Shown piece by piece: positions 32,503-41,944 of a DNA stretch of 64,000 nucleotides. Source of the stretch: Terrabacter sp. MAHUQ-38. Its GTDB lineage: Bacteria; Actinomycetota; Actinomycetes; Actinomycetales; Dermatophilaceae. Numbering within the stretch: position 1 is the first letter of the stretch; every line of letters begins with the position of its first letter. Under the pieces are notes generated by a model. The model saw nothing but the letters and a program-made list of their open reading frames with translations. It was not told the origin of the DNA and searched no databases. Both the position numbers and the translations under genes were made by a program. The stretch lies in assembly GCF_014518425.1 (NCBI RefSeq), contig NZ_JACVCU010000002.1, positions 434,001 to 498,000 on the forward strand. The letters run 5' to 3'.

Positions 32503-33768
32503 TCACCACCACTCGATGTCGGTCGGAAGCCAGAACGCGTCGCCGCCCCACGCGAACCACCCGCCCACCTCGTAGCCGGCGGCAGGCGCGGCCACGTGTG
32601 GTGGCGGGAGCAGGACGCTGGAGGGCACGGACGGTCGGGTCGGCATCGCCTCGCCGGGCCTCCCAGGAACCGGGGCGCGCACGGCGTCGCGTTCCGCCTC
32701 GCCGGGTGGACGGAAGTCGGTCCGCGCGTCGCGCTGGGGGCCCACGCCCGCCTCGGCGAGGTTCTTGACCACCGCGAGCCGGGTCCGCATGAGTGCCGCG
32801 ATCCCGGAGCTGTCGACGACACGTCCTGGCCCCGACGGGAGCCACCCGGTGAAGGTCTCGGTCAGCCGGCTGCCGACATCGGTCGCCTCGACGGTCGTGA
32901 CGACGTCGGTCTCGTGCGACGCCGTGACGTCGCGCTCGACGAGGCGCGCGGGCGCCGTCGACTCCACGACGAGCGAGACCGAGCCACCTCGGCGTCCGTC
33001 GTCGTGACGGTGCACGGCGAGCACGTGCTCGCGGCCCGGCTCGTCGGCGAGCTCGAGTCGGACGAGCCGCTCGACGCTGGGCTTGAGCAGCTGCTCCGAG
33101 CTCGGGGCCGCGAGAACCTCCCACAACCGGTCCGGCGTCACCGCCACGTCGATGGTGGCGGTCTCGTGGACCGACGTCACGCCCGGGGTCCCGGCGACGG
33201 CGGCCCCGTGACCGACGAAGCCACTCGCTGTCGTGCGGTCGACCGGAGCGTCGGCGACGACGTCACGGGTGCGTTCCCGCGGCGTCCCCTCGACGTCGGC
33301 CTTGAGCCCCAGCAGGGCGCGCGCCATCCAGGCCCGGGCGAACTCCGCCACGGGATCGGTGGGTATGACGCCGTCGAGCCGCTGCGCGACGACGCAGCCA
33401 CCGTCGAGCGACTCGAGGGTGGTCGTGAGCGTCAGACCCACGGCGCCGTCCGACGATGTGCACACGACGCGGACGCCGGGCTCCACGTCGACGACGCTGC
33501 TCAGCCCGACCCACAGCCGTCCGTTGGACCGCCGCCAGATCCCCGCGAACTCGGGCAGCCGGTCCGGGCTCGAGCTCGGCAGGGCGAGCACCCGGACGCA
33601 GTCGACGCCGAGCTCGGATCCTGGACCCGGCGAGACGAGGTGGGGCCACACGACGTCGGGCGTCCGCTCGACGAAGACGCGGTGTCCGACGTCCCGGGGC
33701 ACGACGACGGGCCCCGGGACGTCGCGACGGCCGGCGCGCTCCGGGAAGAGTCCGCGAAGTATGCCCAC
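32503..33768 (-). CDS. Protein with two SRPBCC (START/Bet v1-like) domains
   Basis: The 421-residue protein appears to hold two SRPBCC-type ligand-binding domains. The first (~residues 25-155) is seen in HRVFVERTPDVVWPHLVSPG and FARAWMARALLGLKADVEG. The second (~200-335) is seen in VHETATIDVAVTPDRLWEVLAAP and RLTETFTGWLPSGPGRVVDSS. A Pro-rich tail ending WLPTDIEWW follows. The family binds hydrophobic small molecules; nothing here identifies the ligand. No operon partner is evident. Confidence 0.7.
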   Translation of the reverse strand: MGILRGLFPERAGRRDVPGPVVVPRDVGHRVFVERTPDVVWPHLVSPGPGSELGVDCVRVLALPSSSPDRLPEFAGIWRRSNGRLWVGLSSVVDVEPGVRVVCTSSDGAVGLTLTTTLESLDGGCVVAQRLDGVIPTDPVAEFARAWMARALLGLKADVEGTPRERTRDVVADAPVDRTTASGFVGHGAAVAGTPGVTSVHETATIDVAVTPDRLWEVLAAPSSEQLLKPSVERLVRLELADEPGREHVLAVHRHDDGRRGGSVSLVVESTAPARLVERDVTASHETDVVTTVEATDVGSRLTETFTGWLPSGPGRVVDSSGIAALMRTRLAVVKNLAEAGVGPQRDARTDFRPPGEAERDAVRAPVPGRPGEAMPTRPSVPSSVLLPPPHVAAPAAGYEVGGWFAWGGDAFWLPTDIEWW

Positions 33769-33826
33769 GCCGGGCAGTCTTCCCCAGCAGGCCCGTCACG
33801 TCATACGATTCGCCGTTTTCCGAGCC

Positions 33827-33891
33827 CGTATGCCGGCACGCGACCTCTCGCGCGAGGTCACGTCGGCGAGCACTCGGCCACCCGGCATACG
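33827..33891. repeat. Nested palindromes bounded by CGTATGCCGG / CCGGCATACG
   Basis: Ten-base perfect arms (33827-33836 and 33882-33891) enclose a second palindrome GACCTC-N6-GAGGTC at 33842-33859. It lies between the start of the SRPBCC gene and the stop of the DnaB-like gene (both minus). Each arm contains the over-represented word GTATGCC/GGCATAC. It may terminate the DnaB-like transcript, but the spacing of the arms is wide. Confidence 0.6.
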
Positions 33892-33904
33892 TCCGGCGAA
33901 GGGG

Positions 33905-34921
33905 TCAGGTGACGAAGACCCGGTCGTCGATGAGGCGCTCGGTGACCTCCTGGCCGTCGGTGTGGAAGCGGCCGTGCTCGAAGTCCTTGGCGAACTCGAG
34001 CTCGACCTGCGCCTTGCCGTGCCGGTTCTTCTCGAGGCTGACGACCGACCAGCCGCGGAACCGCTGGATGTTGCCGAGGTTGTAGACGAGGTGCTCGCGC
34101 GAGACGACGTCGACCTTGTCGTTGACGATCATGACGACGTCGGCCTCGAAGGCGAGCGCCGACGTGCCGCGCAGGTCGTGGGTGCGCATGCGGTGGCCCG
34201 AAGCGAGGGCCTCCTTGTCGGCGGCCGAGATGGCGACGACGGGCACGCTCGCCGACAGCGCGAGGTCCTTGAGGCCCTCGGCGACCGCCGTGATCCGTTC
34301 GTCCTCGCCACCCCGCTCGTCGGGAACCTTCTGGATGTAGTCGAGAAGCACGAAGGGCGCCTCACCGGTCGCCTCGGTGACGCGGCCGACGGTCTCACGG
34401 ACCTGGTCGAGTGTCGTCGACGCGCCGGACGACTCGTGCAGCTGGAGGCGGTCGCCGTAACCCACCAGGGCGGCATGGGCCCGGGCCCCGCCGGCGAGCC
34501 CGGACAGCACGGTCTCGAGCGAGTGTCCCTGGACTGCGGTCTCGAGGGCGTGCCGTACGTCGAGCACGCCGGCCACCTCGCCCGGGTCGCGCTCGGCGGC
34601 CTCCATCGAGATGAGGCGCTCGAGGAGCGTGTGGCTCTCGTGCTCGTAGGAGAAGACGAGGGCGCTGCCGCCGGCGGCCACGACGTTGCGCGCGAACTGG
34701 AGCCCGATCGTCGTCTTGCCGTGCCCGGCGGGCCCGCCGAGCAGGACGAGCTCGCCCGAGCGGAAGCCACCGGTCAGCACCGTGTCGAGCGCCGCAAAGC
34801 CGGTCGACCACACCTTCGCCCCCGCGGGCGCGCCACGACGCAGGACCTCGTCGGTCTCGCTCAGCAGGGCGCCGAGCGGGCGCAGGGGTCCCGAGTCACG
34901 ACGGCCGGCAGGTGTCACCAT
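33905..34921 (-). CDS. Stand-alone DnaB-like RecA-fold ATPase
   Basis: The 338-residue protein matches the C-terminal ATPase core of DnaB helicases without the N-terminal primase-interaction domain. It has STGFAALDTVLTGGFRSGEL, Walker A LLGGPAGHGKTTIGLQFARN, VFSYEHESHTLLERLISME and Walker B FVLLDYIQKV. The usual SQLNR motif is altered to ISAADKEALASG, so the classical DNA-sensing loop differs. LRGTSALAFEADVVMIVND is retained. It is not the replicative helicase; an accessory role in DNA metabolism is inferred. It stands alone. Confidence 0.8.
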   Translation of the reverse strand: MVTPAGRRDSGPLRPLGALLSETDEVLRRGAPAGAKVWSTGFAALDTVLTGGFRSGELVLLGGPAGHGKTTIGLQFARNVVAAGGSALVFSYEHESHTLLERLISMEAAERDPGEVAGVLDVRHALETAVQGHSLETVLSGLAGGARAHAALVGYGDRLQLHESSGASTTLDQVRETVGRVTEATGEAPFVLLDYIQKVPDERGGEDERITAVAEGLKDLALSASVPVVAISAADKEALASGHRMRTHDLRGTSALAFEADVVMIVNDKVDVVSREHLVYNLGNIQRFRGWSVVSLEKNRHGKAQVELEFAKDFEHGRFHTDGQEVTERLIDDRVFVT

Positions 34922-34970
34922 GCGCAGATTGCATCACAGGCCCCCGACGCGCGGGCCGGAACCGCAGATG

Positions 34971-36440
34971 TCAGAGGGCGATCCCGACGTACTTCGTCTC
35001 GAGGTACTCCTCGATGCCCTCGAACCCGCCCTCACGGCCGACGCCGGAGGCCTTGACGCCACCGAACGGCGCCGCGGGGTTCGAGACGATGCCCTGGTTG
35101 ACCCCGACCATGCCGTACTCGAGCGCCTCGCTCATAGCAATCGCGCGCGAGAGGTCACGGGTGAAGAGGTACGCGACGAGGCCGTACTCGGTGTCGTTGG
35201 CCAGACGGATCGCCTCGGCGTCGGTGCGGAAGGTCGTGACCGGGGCCACCGGACCGAAGATCTCCTCGCGGGCCATGTCGGCGTCGGTCGGCACGTCGGC
35301 GAGGACGGTCGGCTCGTAGAACCAGCCGTCGCCGTCCGGGGCCGTGCCTCCGACGAGCACCTTGGCCCCCTTGGAGACGGCGTCGTCCACCAGGGCCGAC
35401 ACCTTGTCCCGAGCCTTCTCGTCGACGAGCGGGCCGACGTCGACACCCTCCTTGGTGCCCTTGCCGAGCGTGAGCGCGCCCATCCGTCGGGCGAGCTGGG
35501 CGCTGAACTCGTCGGCGAGGGACTCGTGCACGTAGAAGCGGTTGGCCGCGGTGCACGCCTCGCCCATGTTGCGCATCTTGGCGAGCATCGCCCCGTCGAC
35601 GGCCCGGTCGACGTCGGCGTCCTCGAAGACGAGGAAGGGGGCGTTGCCGCCGAGCTCCATCGAGACGCGCAGGACGCCCTGCGACGCCTGCTCCAGGAGT
35701 GCGCGGCCGACCTGGGTCGAGCCGGTGAAGGTGAGCTTGCGCAGCCGGGGGTCTCGGATGAGCGGCTCCATGACGGCGCCGGTGGTCTCGTGGCTCGTCA
35801 TGACGACGTTGAGCACGCCGTCGGGCAGCCCGCACTCGCGCAGCAGCTCGGCGAGGGCGAGCATCGTCAGCGGAGTCTGGCTCGCAGGCTTGACGACCAT
35901 GGTGCAGCCGGCCGCGATGGCCGGGCCGATCTTGCGGGTGCCCATCGCGAGCGGGAAGTTCCACGGCGTGATCATGAGGGTGGGCCCGACCGGCTGCTTC
36001 ATCGTCATGAGCCGGGTCGCGCCGTTCGGCGCCGTCGACCAGCGCCCCGAGATGCGGACCGCCTCCTCGGAGAACCACCTGAAGAACTCGGCGCCGTAGG
36101 CGACCTCGCCGCGGCTCTCGGCGAGCGTCTTGCCCATCTCGAGCGTCATGAGCATCGCGAACTCGTCGGCCCGGGCGGTGATCTTCTCGTATGCCGCCCG
36201 CAGCAGCTCGCCACGGTCGCGCGGTGGTGTCCTGGCCCAGTCGGCCTGGGCCGCGACGGCGGCGTCGAGCGCCGCGCGCCCGTCGGCGACGGTGGCCGAG
36301 GCCACGTGGGTGAGCACCCGTCCGGTCGCTGGGTCGTCGACCGCGATGGTCTCGCCCTCACCGCCGTCACGCCACTGCCCGCCGATGAGCAGGCCCTTGG
36401 GCACCGAGTCGATCACTGACGTCTCCGTCACCGCTGTCAT
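34971..36440 (-). CDS. gabD: Succinate-semialdehyde dehydrogenase (aldehyde dehydrogenase)
   Basis: The 489-residue aldehyde dehydrogenase has ITPWNFPLAMGTRKIGPAIA, VVKPASQTPL, FTGSTQVGRALL, the catalytic Glu in SMELGGNAPFLVF and the catalytic Cys in NMGEACTAANRFYVH, then EEIFGPVAPVTTF. The sequence resembles GabD-type enzymes that oxidise succinate semialdehyde to succinate. Its position at the end of a putrescine catabolic locus supports that substrate, completing putrescine to succinate. The substrate is inferred from context and overall similarity. Confidence 0.88.
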   Translation of the reverse strand: MTAVTETSVIDSVPKGLLIGGQWRDGGEGETIAVDDPATGRVLTHVASATVADGRAALDAAVAAQADWARTPPRDRGELLRAAYEKITARADEFAMLMTLEMGKTLAESRGEVAYGAEFFRWFSEEAVRISGRWSTAPNGATRLMTMKQPVGPTLMITPWNFPLAMGTRKIGPAIAAGCTMVVKPASQTPLTMLALAELLRECGLPDGVLNVVMTSHETTGAVMEPLIRDPRLRKLTFTGSTQVGRALLEQASQGVLRVSMELGGNAPFLVFEDADVDRAVDGAMLAKMRNMGEACTAANRFYVHESLADEFSAQLARRMGALTLGKGTKEGVDVGPLVDEKARDKVSALVDDAVSKGAKVLVGGTAPDGDGWFYEPTVLADVPTDADMAREEIFGPVAPVTTFRTDAEAIRLANDTEYGLVAYLFTRDLSRAIAMSEALEYGMVGVNQGIVSNPAAPFGGVKASGVGREGGFEGIEEYLETKYVGIAL

Positions 36441-36500
36441 GCCTGAAACCCTAGTCCTCGTTGTCGATTCGGGGTCGTGTGGTCGTCGGGACCGACGTGC

Positions 36501-37748
36501 TCAGCGCTCGTCCAGCCCCCAGGGCGAGCCGTAGCCCTCGGGCTTGGGTGCGGCCAGCAGCTCGAGGAAGGGGACGGCGTCGAAGGCCTCCGGGCCCAGC
36601 ACCCCCGCCCCCTGCCACGTGCCGCGAGCGAGCAGCTCGAGCGCCACGACGGGGTTGACGGCGGTCTGCCAGACGACGCACTGGGCGCCGTAGCTCTCCA
36701 TCGCCCAGGCGTTGTCGACGACGTGGTAGAGGTACGTGCGGCGCGGACGGCCGTCCCTGCCGGTGCCGGTCACGAAGAGGCCGGCGCACGTCTTGCCGCT
36801 CATCCGCGGGCCGATGGTCGCGGGATCCGGCAGGACGGCGGCCACGACGTCCCGTGGGGAGACCTGCACACCCTTGACCGTGATCGGCTCCGTGCGGTCG
36901 AGGCCGAGCGTGTTCAGCACCCTGAGGATCGTGATGAACTCGTCGCCGAGGCCGTACTTGAAGGTGACCCGCTTGGCGTCGACCCATCGAGGCATGAGGA
37001 GCACCTCCTCGTGCTCGACGTTGACGCACTCGACCGGACCGATGCCCTCGGGGAAGTCGAAGACCTCCGGCTCGCTGAACGGCTCGGTGGTGAACCAGCC
37101 GCGGTCCTTCTCCCAGATGACGGGTGGGTTGAGGCACTCCTCGATCGTGGTCCACATCGAGAAGCTCGGCGCGAAGATCTCGTTGCCGTCGTCGTCGTGG
37201 ACGACGAGGTCGGCGCCGTCGCGCGTGCCCAGCTCGTCGATCTGCTCGAACAGGTGGTCGGCGGCATACCTGGCGAAGACGTCGGAGAGGCCGGGTTCGA
37301 CGCCCATCCCGACGAGCGCCAGGCGGCCCGCGGCCTCCCACTCCCGTGCGGCGGCGAACTGTTCGTCGCCGAGCTTCACGCCGGTCTCCTCGTGCGGTCG
37401 CTTCGGGTGACGCTGCGACAGGCTCATCGCCATGTCGAGGTAGTCGGCCCCGGCGGCCTTGGCCCCGTGGAAGATCGGCATGTTGAACTTCGGGTCGACG
37501 GCGTTGAACACGTGCGTCGCGCCGTGTTCCCGCACCAGCGCCGCCACGGCGTCCGCCGACGAGGCGTCGACCTGCGCGGTGACGAAACGACTCTCGCCCG
37601 GATGCCGGTCACCGACTGCGGCGACGGTGCGCTGCGCCCGTGTGAGGTCGTAGTCGGAGACGACCCACCGCTCGAAGAAGTCCCGCTGGGCCGCGATGCG
37701 CGCGGCGGCGTCACCGACCCCGCCGGAGCCGATCATGAGGACGCGCAT
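36501..37748 (-). CDS. Saccharopine-dehydrogenase-like NAD(P) oxidoreductase
   Basis: The 415-residue protein begins MRVLMIGSGGVGDAAARIAA, a Rossmann NAD(P) loop. It has VSDYDLTRAQRTVAAV, VFNAVDPKFNMPIFHGAKAA and GMGVEPGLSDVFARYAADHL, all typical of the saccharopine dehydrogenase/LYS9 family. It follows the PotC-type permease gene by six bases, so it is part of the polyamine transporter operon. It may act on a polyamine- or lysine-derived imine or amino acid; the substrate is not readable. Confidence 0.85.
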   Translation of the reverse strand: MRVLMIGSGGVGDAAARIAAQRDFFERWVVSDYDLTRAQRTVAAVGDRHPGESRFVTAQVDASSADAVAALVREHGATHVFNAVDPKFNMPIFHGAKAAGADYLDMAMSLSQRHPKRPHEETGVKLGDEQFAAAREWEAAGRLALVGMGVEPGLSDVFARYAADHLFEQIDELGTRDGADLVVHDDDGNEIFAPSFSMWTTIEECLNPPVIWEKDRGWFTTEPFSEPEVFDFPEGIGPVECVNVEHEEVLLMPRWVDAKRVTFKYGLGDEFITILRVLNTLGLDRTEPITVKGVQVSPRDVVAAVLPDPATIGPRMSGKTCAGLFVTGTGRDGRPRRTYLYHVVDNAWAMESYGAQCVVWQTAVNPVVALELLARGTWQGAGVLGPEAFDAVPFLELLAAPKPEGYGSPWGLDER

Positions 37749-37754
37749 GGGCGA

Positions 37755-38549
37755 TCAGGCCACCTGTCTGTTGCGTCGGCTCGACAGCACCTGGCCGATG
37801 ATGACGACGACGAGGGCGACGAGGAACATCACCGTGCCGATGGCGTAGACCTGCACGGGCACCCCCCGGGCGGACGCGCCCCAGACGTACATCGGGAACG
37901 TGATCGAGCTCGGGCTCGCGTTGAAGTTCGTGATGATGTAGTCGTCGAAGCTGAGCGAGAAGGCGAGCAGCGCGCCCGCGGCGATACCGGGCGCGGCGAG
38001 CGGCAAAGTGACCCGCAGGAACGTCTGGAACGGGTTCGCGCCGAGGTCCGCCGCCGCCTCCTCGAGCCGCGGGTCGAGCGTCGCGACGCGCGCCTTGACG
38101 GCGACGACGACGAAGGACACGCAGAACATGATGTGCGCGATGAGGATGGCGCCGGTTCCTGACGGCACCCCCAGCATGAGGAACAGCGTCAGCAGGCTCG
38201 AGCCCATGACGACCTCGGGCGTGGCCATCGGCATGAAGATGAGCAGGTTCGTCGCCGACCGCCCCCGGAAGCGGTAGCGGCCCAGGGCGAAGGCGATCAT
38301 CGTCCCGAGAACCGTGGCGACGAGCGACGCCGTGACGCCGATGCGCAGGCTGAGCCCCAGCGACTCGCAGATCCCTTGCGCGCCACAGGGACTGGTCCAC
38401 GCCTCCGTGGAGAACTCGTTGAAGACGTAGTTGTACTTCCCCCTGGGGTTGTTGAACGAGAAGGCCGCGACGATGACGTTCGGCACGAGCATGTAGATCA
38501 GGACCGCAAAGGCCGCGAAAGCCACGAGGTGTCGTCGGATCCAGGCCAT
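37755..38549 (-). CDS. Putrescine/spermidine ABC transporter permease II (PotC/PotI type)
   Basis: The 264-residue membrane protein has six hydrophobic segments. The permease EAA loop reads VATLDPRLEEAAADLGANPFQ, and YVFNEFSTEAWTSPC near the N-terminus is typical of PotC-like proteins. It partners the permease encoded one base upstream. Together they form the channel of the PotABCD-type importer. The ATG at 38549 is separated from the potB-type stop by a single base. Confidence 0.9.
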   Translation of the reverse strand: MAWIRRHLVAFAAFAVLIYMLVPNVIVAAFSFNNPRGKYNYVFNEFSTEAWTSPCGAQGICESLGLSLRIGVTASLVATVLGTMIAFALGRYRFRGRSATNLLIFMPMATPEVVMGSSLLTLFLMLGVPSGTGAILIAHIMFCVSFVVVAVKARVATLDPRLEEAAADLGANPFQTFLRVTLPLAAPGIAAGALLAFSLSFDDYIITNFNASPSSITFPMYVWGASARGVPVQVYAIGTVMFLVALVVVIIGQVLSSRRNRQVA

Positions 38550-38550
38550 G

Positions 38551-39457
38551 TCAGAGCAGCTCCTCGGTGCCGGCCTTGCGCACGTACACGGCGACCATCG
38601 TGACGATGACGATGAGCAGGATGAACGAGAGCGCGGCGGCCAGCGGGTAGTCCAGCACCCGGAGGAACTGGCTGTCGATGACCGAGCCGATCATCGTCGT
38701 CTGCGTGTTGCCGAGCAGGCGTGCGTTGATGAAGTCGCCCGCGGCCGGGATGAAGGTGAGCAGCGTGCCGGCCACCACGCCGGGCAGCGAGAGCGGCCAC
38801 GTGACGCGCCGGAACGTCTCGCGCGGCGACGCGTAGAGGTCACCGGCGGCCTCGAGCAGGCGTGGGTCGAGGCGCTCGAGCGACGCGTAGAGCGGCAGGA
38901 TCATGAACGGCAGGAAGTTGTACGTCAGGCCCATGATCACCGCGAACTTCGACGACAGCAGCGAGTCGTTGGCCGTCAGACCCACCCACTGGAGCAGGTC
39001 CGTGACGCGGAGCGTGCGCGCCCACTGCGTCACGAACCAGTCGTCCGAGAGGATCGTGCGCCACGCGAGGGTGCGGATGAGGAAGCTCGTGAAGAACGGC
39101 GCGATGACGAGGACGAGGACGATGTTCTTCCATCGGCCGGCCTTCTGCGCGATGAAGTAGGCGAGCGGGTACCCGAGCAGCAGCGCGAGCAGGGTGGCCA
39201 CGCCGGCATAGAGCAGCGAGCGCAGCATCTGCGGCCAGTACCGGCCGAGAGCCTCGGCGTAGATCGCGACGTTCCCCGTGAACGCGTAGCCGTCGTCGAC
39301 GTTGCCCTCCTGCAGCGACTGCGAGCCCAGCGTGAGCATCGGCAGCACGAAGAACACCACGAGCCACAGCAGTCCCGGCAGCAGCAGCGCGTAGGGAACC
39401 CAGGTGCGCCGTCGGTGGCTCGGCGCGACGGCCGACCCGGTGGACAGGACGGCGGTC

Positions 39458-39465
<8 letters not shown>
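38551..39465 (-). CDS. Putrescine/spermidine ABC transporter permease I (PotB/PotH type)
   Basis: The 304-residue protein has six hydrophobic segments. It starts MAETAVLSTGSAVAPSHRRR with a basic cytoplasmic lead, then YALLLPGLLWLVVFFVLPML. The EAA loop is LERLDPRLLEAAGDLYASPRE, and IPAAGDFINARLLGNTQTTM is a PotB/PotH hallmark. The ATG at 39465 overlaps the end of the ATPase gene by eight bases; the longer open frame upstream is shadow sequence. Confidence 0.91.
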
Positions 39466-40572
<1,107 letters not shown>

Positions 40573-40573
<1 letters not shown>

Positions 40574-41823
40574 CACGCGGTCGTCAGGGCGGAGAAGAGC
40601 TTGGTGTACTTCGTCTCCTCGGCAGCGGTGAGGGGACGGAACACGTGGGCCTTGGCGAGCACGTCTTCGGTGGGGAACACGAGCGTGTTGTTGCCGAGCT
40701 CGGGATCATCGGCGACCAGCGCCTCCTTGGTGCCCGCGACGGGTGGGATGTAGTTGACCCACGCGGCGACGTCCTTGAAGACCTTCGGGTCGTAGTAGTA
40801 GTCGATGAGCTTCTCGGCGTTCTTCTTGTGCTTGGCAAGCGCCGGGATGACGAAGTTGTCGGACCAGAGCGTGTACCCGGCAGCCGGCAGCGTCAGGTCG
40901 AGCTCCGGGGTGTCGAGCTTGAGGGACGCGACGTCACCCGACCAGGCGACGCAGGCGGCGATGTCGCCCTTGCTGAGGCCGTCGGTGTACTCGTTACCGG
41001 TGAAGCCCTTGAGCTGGCCGGCGTCCTTGGCCTGCTGGATCATGTCGATGGCTGCCTGGAAGTCGGCGTCCGTGAAGCTGGCCGGGTCCTTGCCCTGCTC
41101 GAGCATCACGAGGCCCATCGTGTCGCGCATCTCGGTGAGCAGCGTGACCTTGCCCTTGAGGGCGGGGTCGGTGAGCAGCTGCGTCATCGACTCGACCTTC
41201 TTGCCGCCGGTCGCCTTCGCGTTGTAGCCGATGCACGCGAACCCGGCCTGCCAGGGCAACGAGTAGAGCCGCCCCGGGTCGAACTCGACGTTCTTGAAGT
41301 TGGCTTCGAGGTTGCCCGCATTGGGGATGTTCGCGAAGTCCAGCTTCTGGATGTAGCCCTGCCGGATGAGGCGGGCCACCATCCAGTCGGTGCTCACCCA
41401 GACGTCCCGGCCCGTGTCCTGGCCACCCTCGAGCAGCGGTCGCACCTTGGCGTAGAACTCGTCGTTGTCGAGGTAGTCCTCGGTGTAGTTGACCTTGATG
41501 CCCGTCTTCTTCATGAAGGCCTCGAGCGTGGGTCGCGACTTCTCGTCCTCGGACACGTCGATGTACTCGGTCCAGTTGGACCAGTTGACGACCTTCTCGG
41601 TGTCGGACATGTCCTGGGCTGCCGCAGCCGTCTTGGCCGGCGTCGTCCCGGTGGCGCCCGTGCCCGCCGGGGTGGGGTTCTTGCCGGCCGAGCCGCAGGC
41701 GGCGAGGAACGCCGCCGCGCTGACGCCGGCGGCGCCCATCATGGCCGAACGTCGCGACACGAGGCCGCGCAGCAGGGCCGCCCGCAGGTACGGGTTGTCG
41801 GTGTCGAAGCTCTTGTCGTTCAT
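40573..41823 (-). CDS. Polyamine-binding lipoprotein (PotD/PotF type), Tat-type signal
   Basis: The 416-residue protein has a twin-arginine signal (VSRRSAMMGAAGVSAAAFLA, Arg24-Arg25) ending in a lipobox LAAC with Cys43. It should be folded before export and lipid-anchored. The body matches PotD/PotF: VNWSNWTEYIDVSEDEKSRP, TGIKVNYTEDYLDNDEFYAK, DVWVSTDWMVARLIRQGY and YSLPWQAGFACIGYN. The ATG at 41823 has GGAG nine bases upstream. An ATG at 41829 is in frame, but its spacing is too short. Confidence 0.92.
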
Positions 41824-41906
41824 GGTCATTGACTCCAGGGGTTCGATTGGGCCGGCTGTGGAGGGATCGACGCTGACCCGTTGGTGCTTGATCGGTGAAG
41901 CCTGAC

Positions 41907-41932
41907 CGGCACCGGCGTCGCCGCCGGTGCCG
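41907..41932. terminator. Perfect 11-bp hairpin after aminobutyraldehyde dehydrogenase gene
   Basis: CGGCACCGGCG pairs with CGCCGGTGCCG around a 4-base loop, 12 bases past the minus-strand stop at 41945. There is no T-tract. It may terminate, or reduce, read-through from the dehydrogenase gene into the PotD-type gene. Confidence 0.6.
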
Positions 41933-41944
41933 TGGGGCGTGGCG

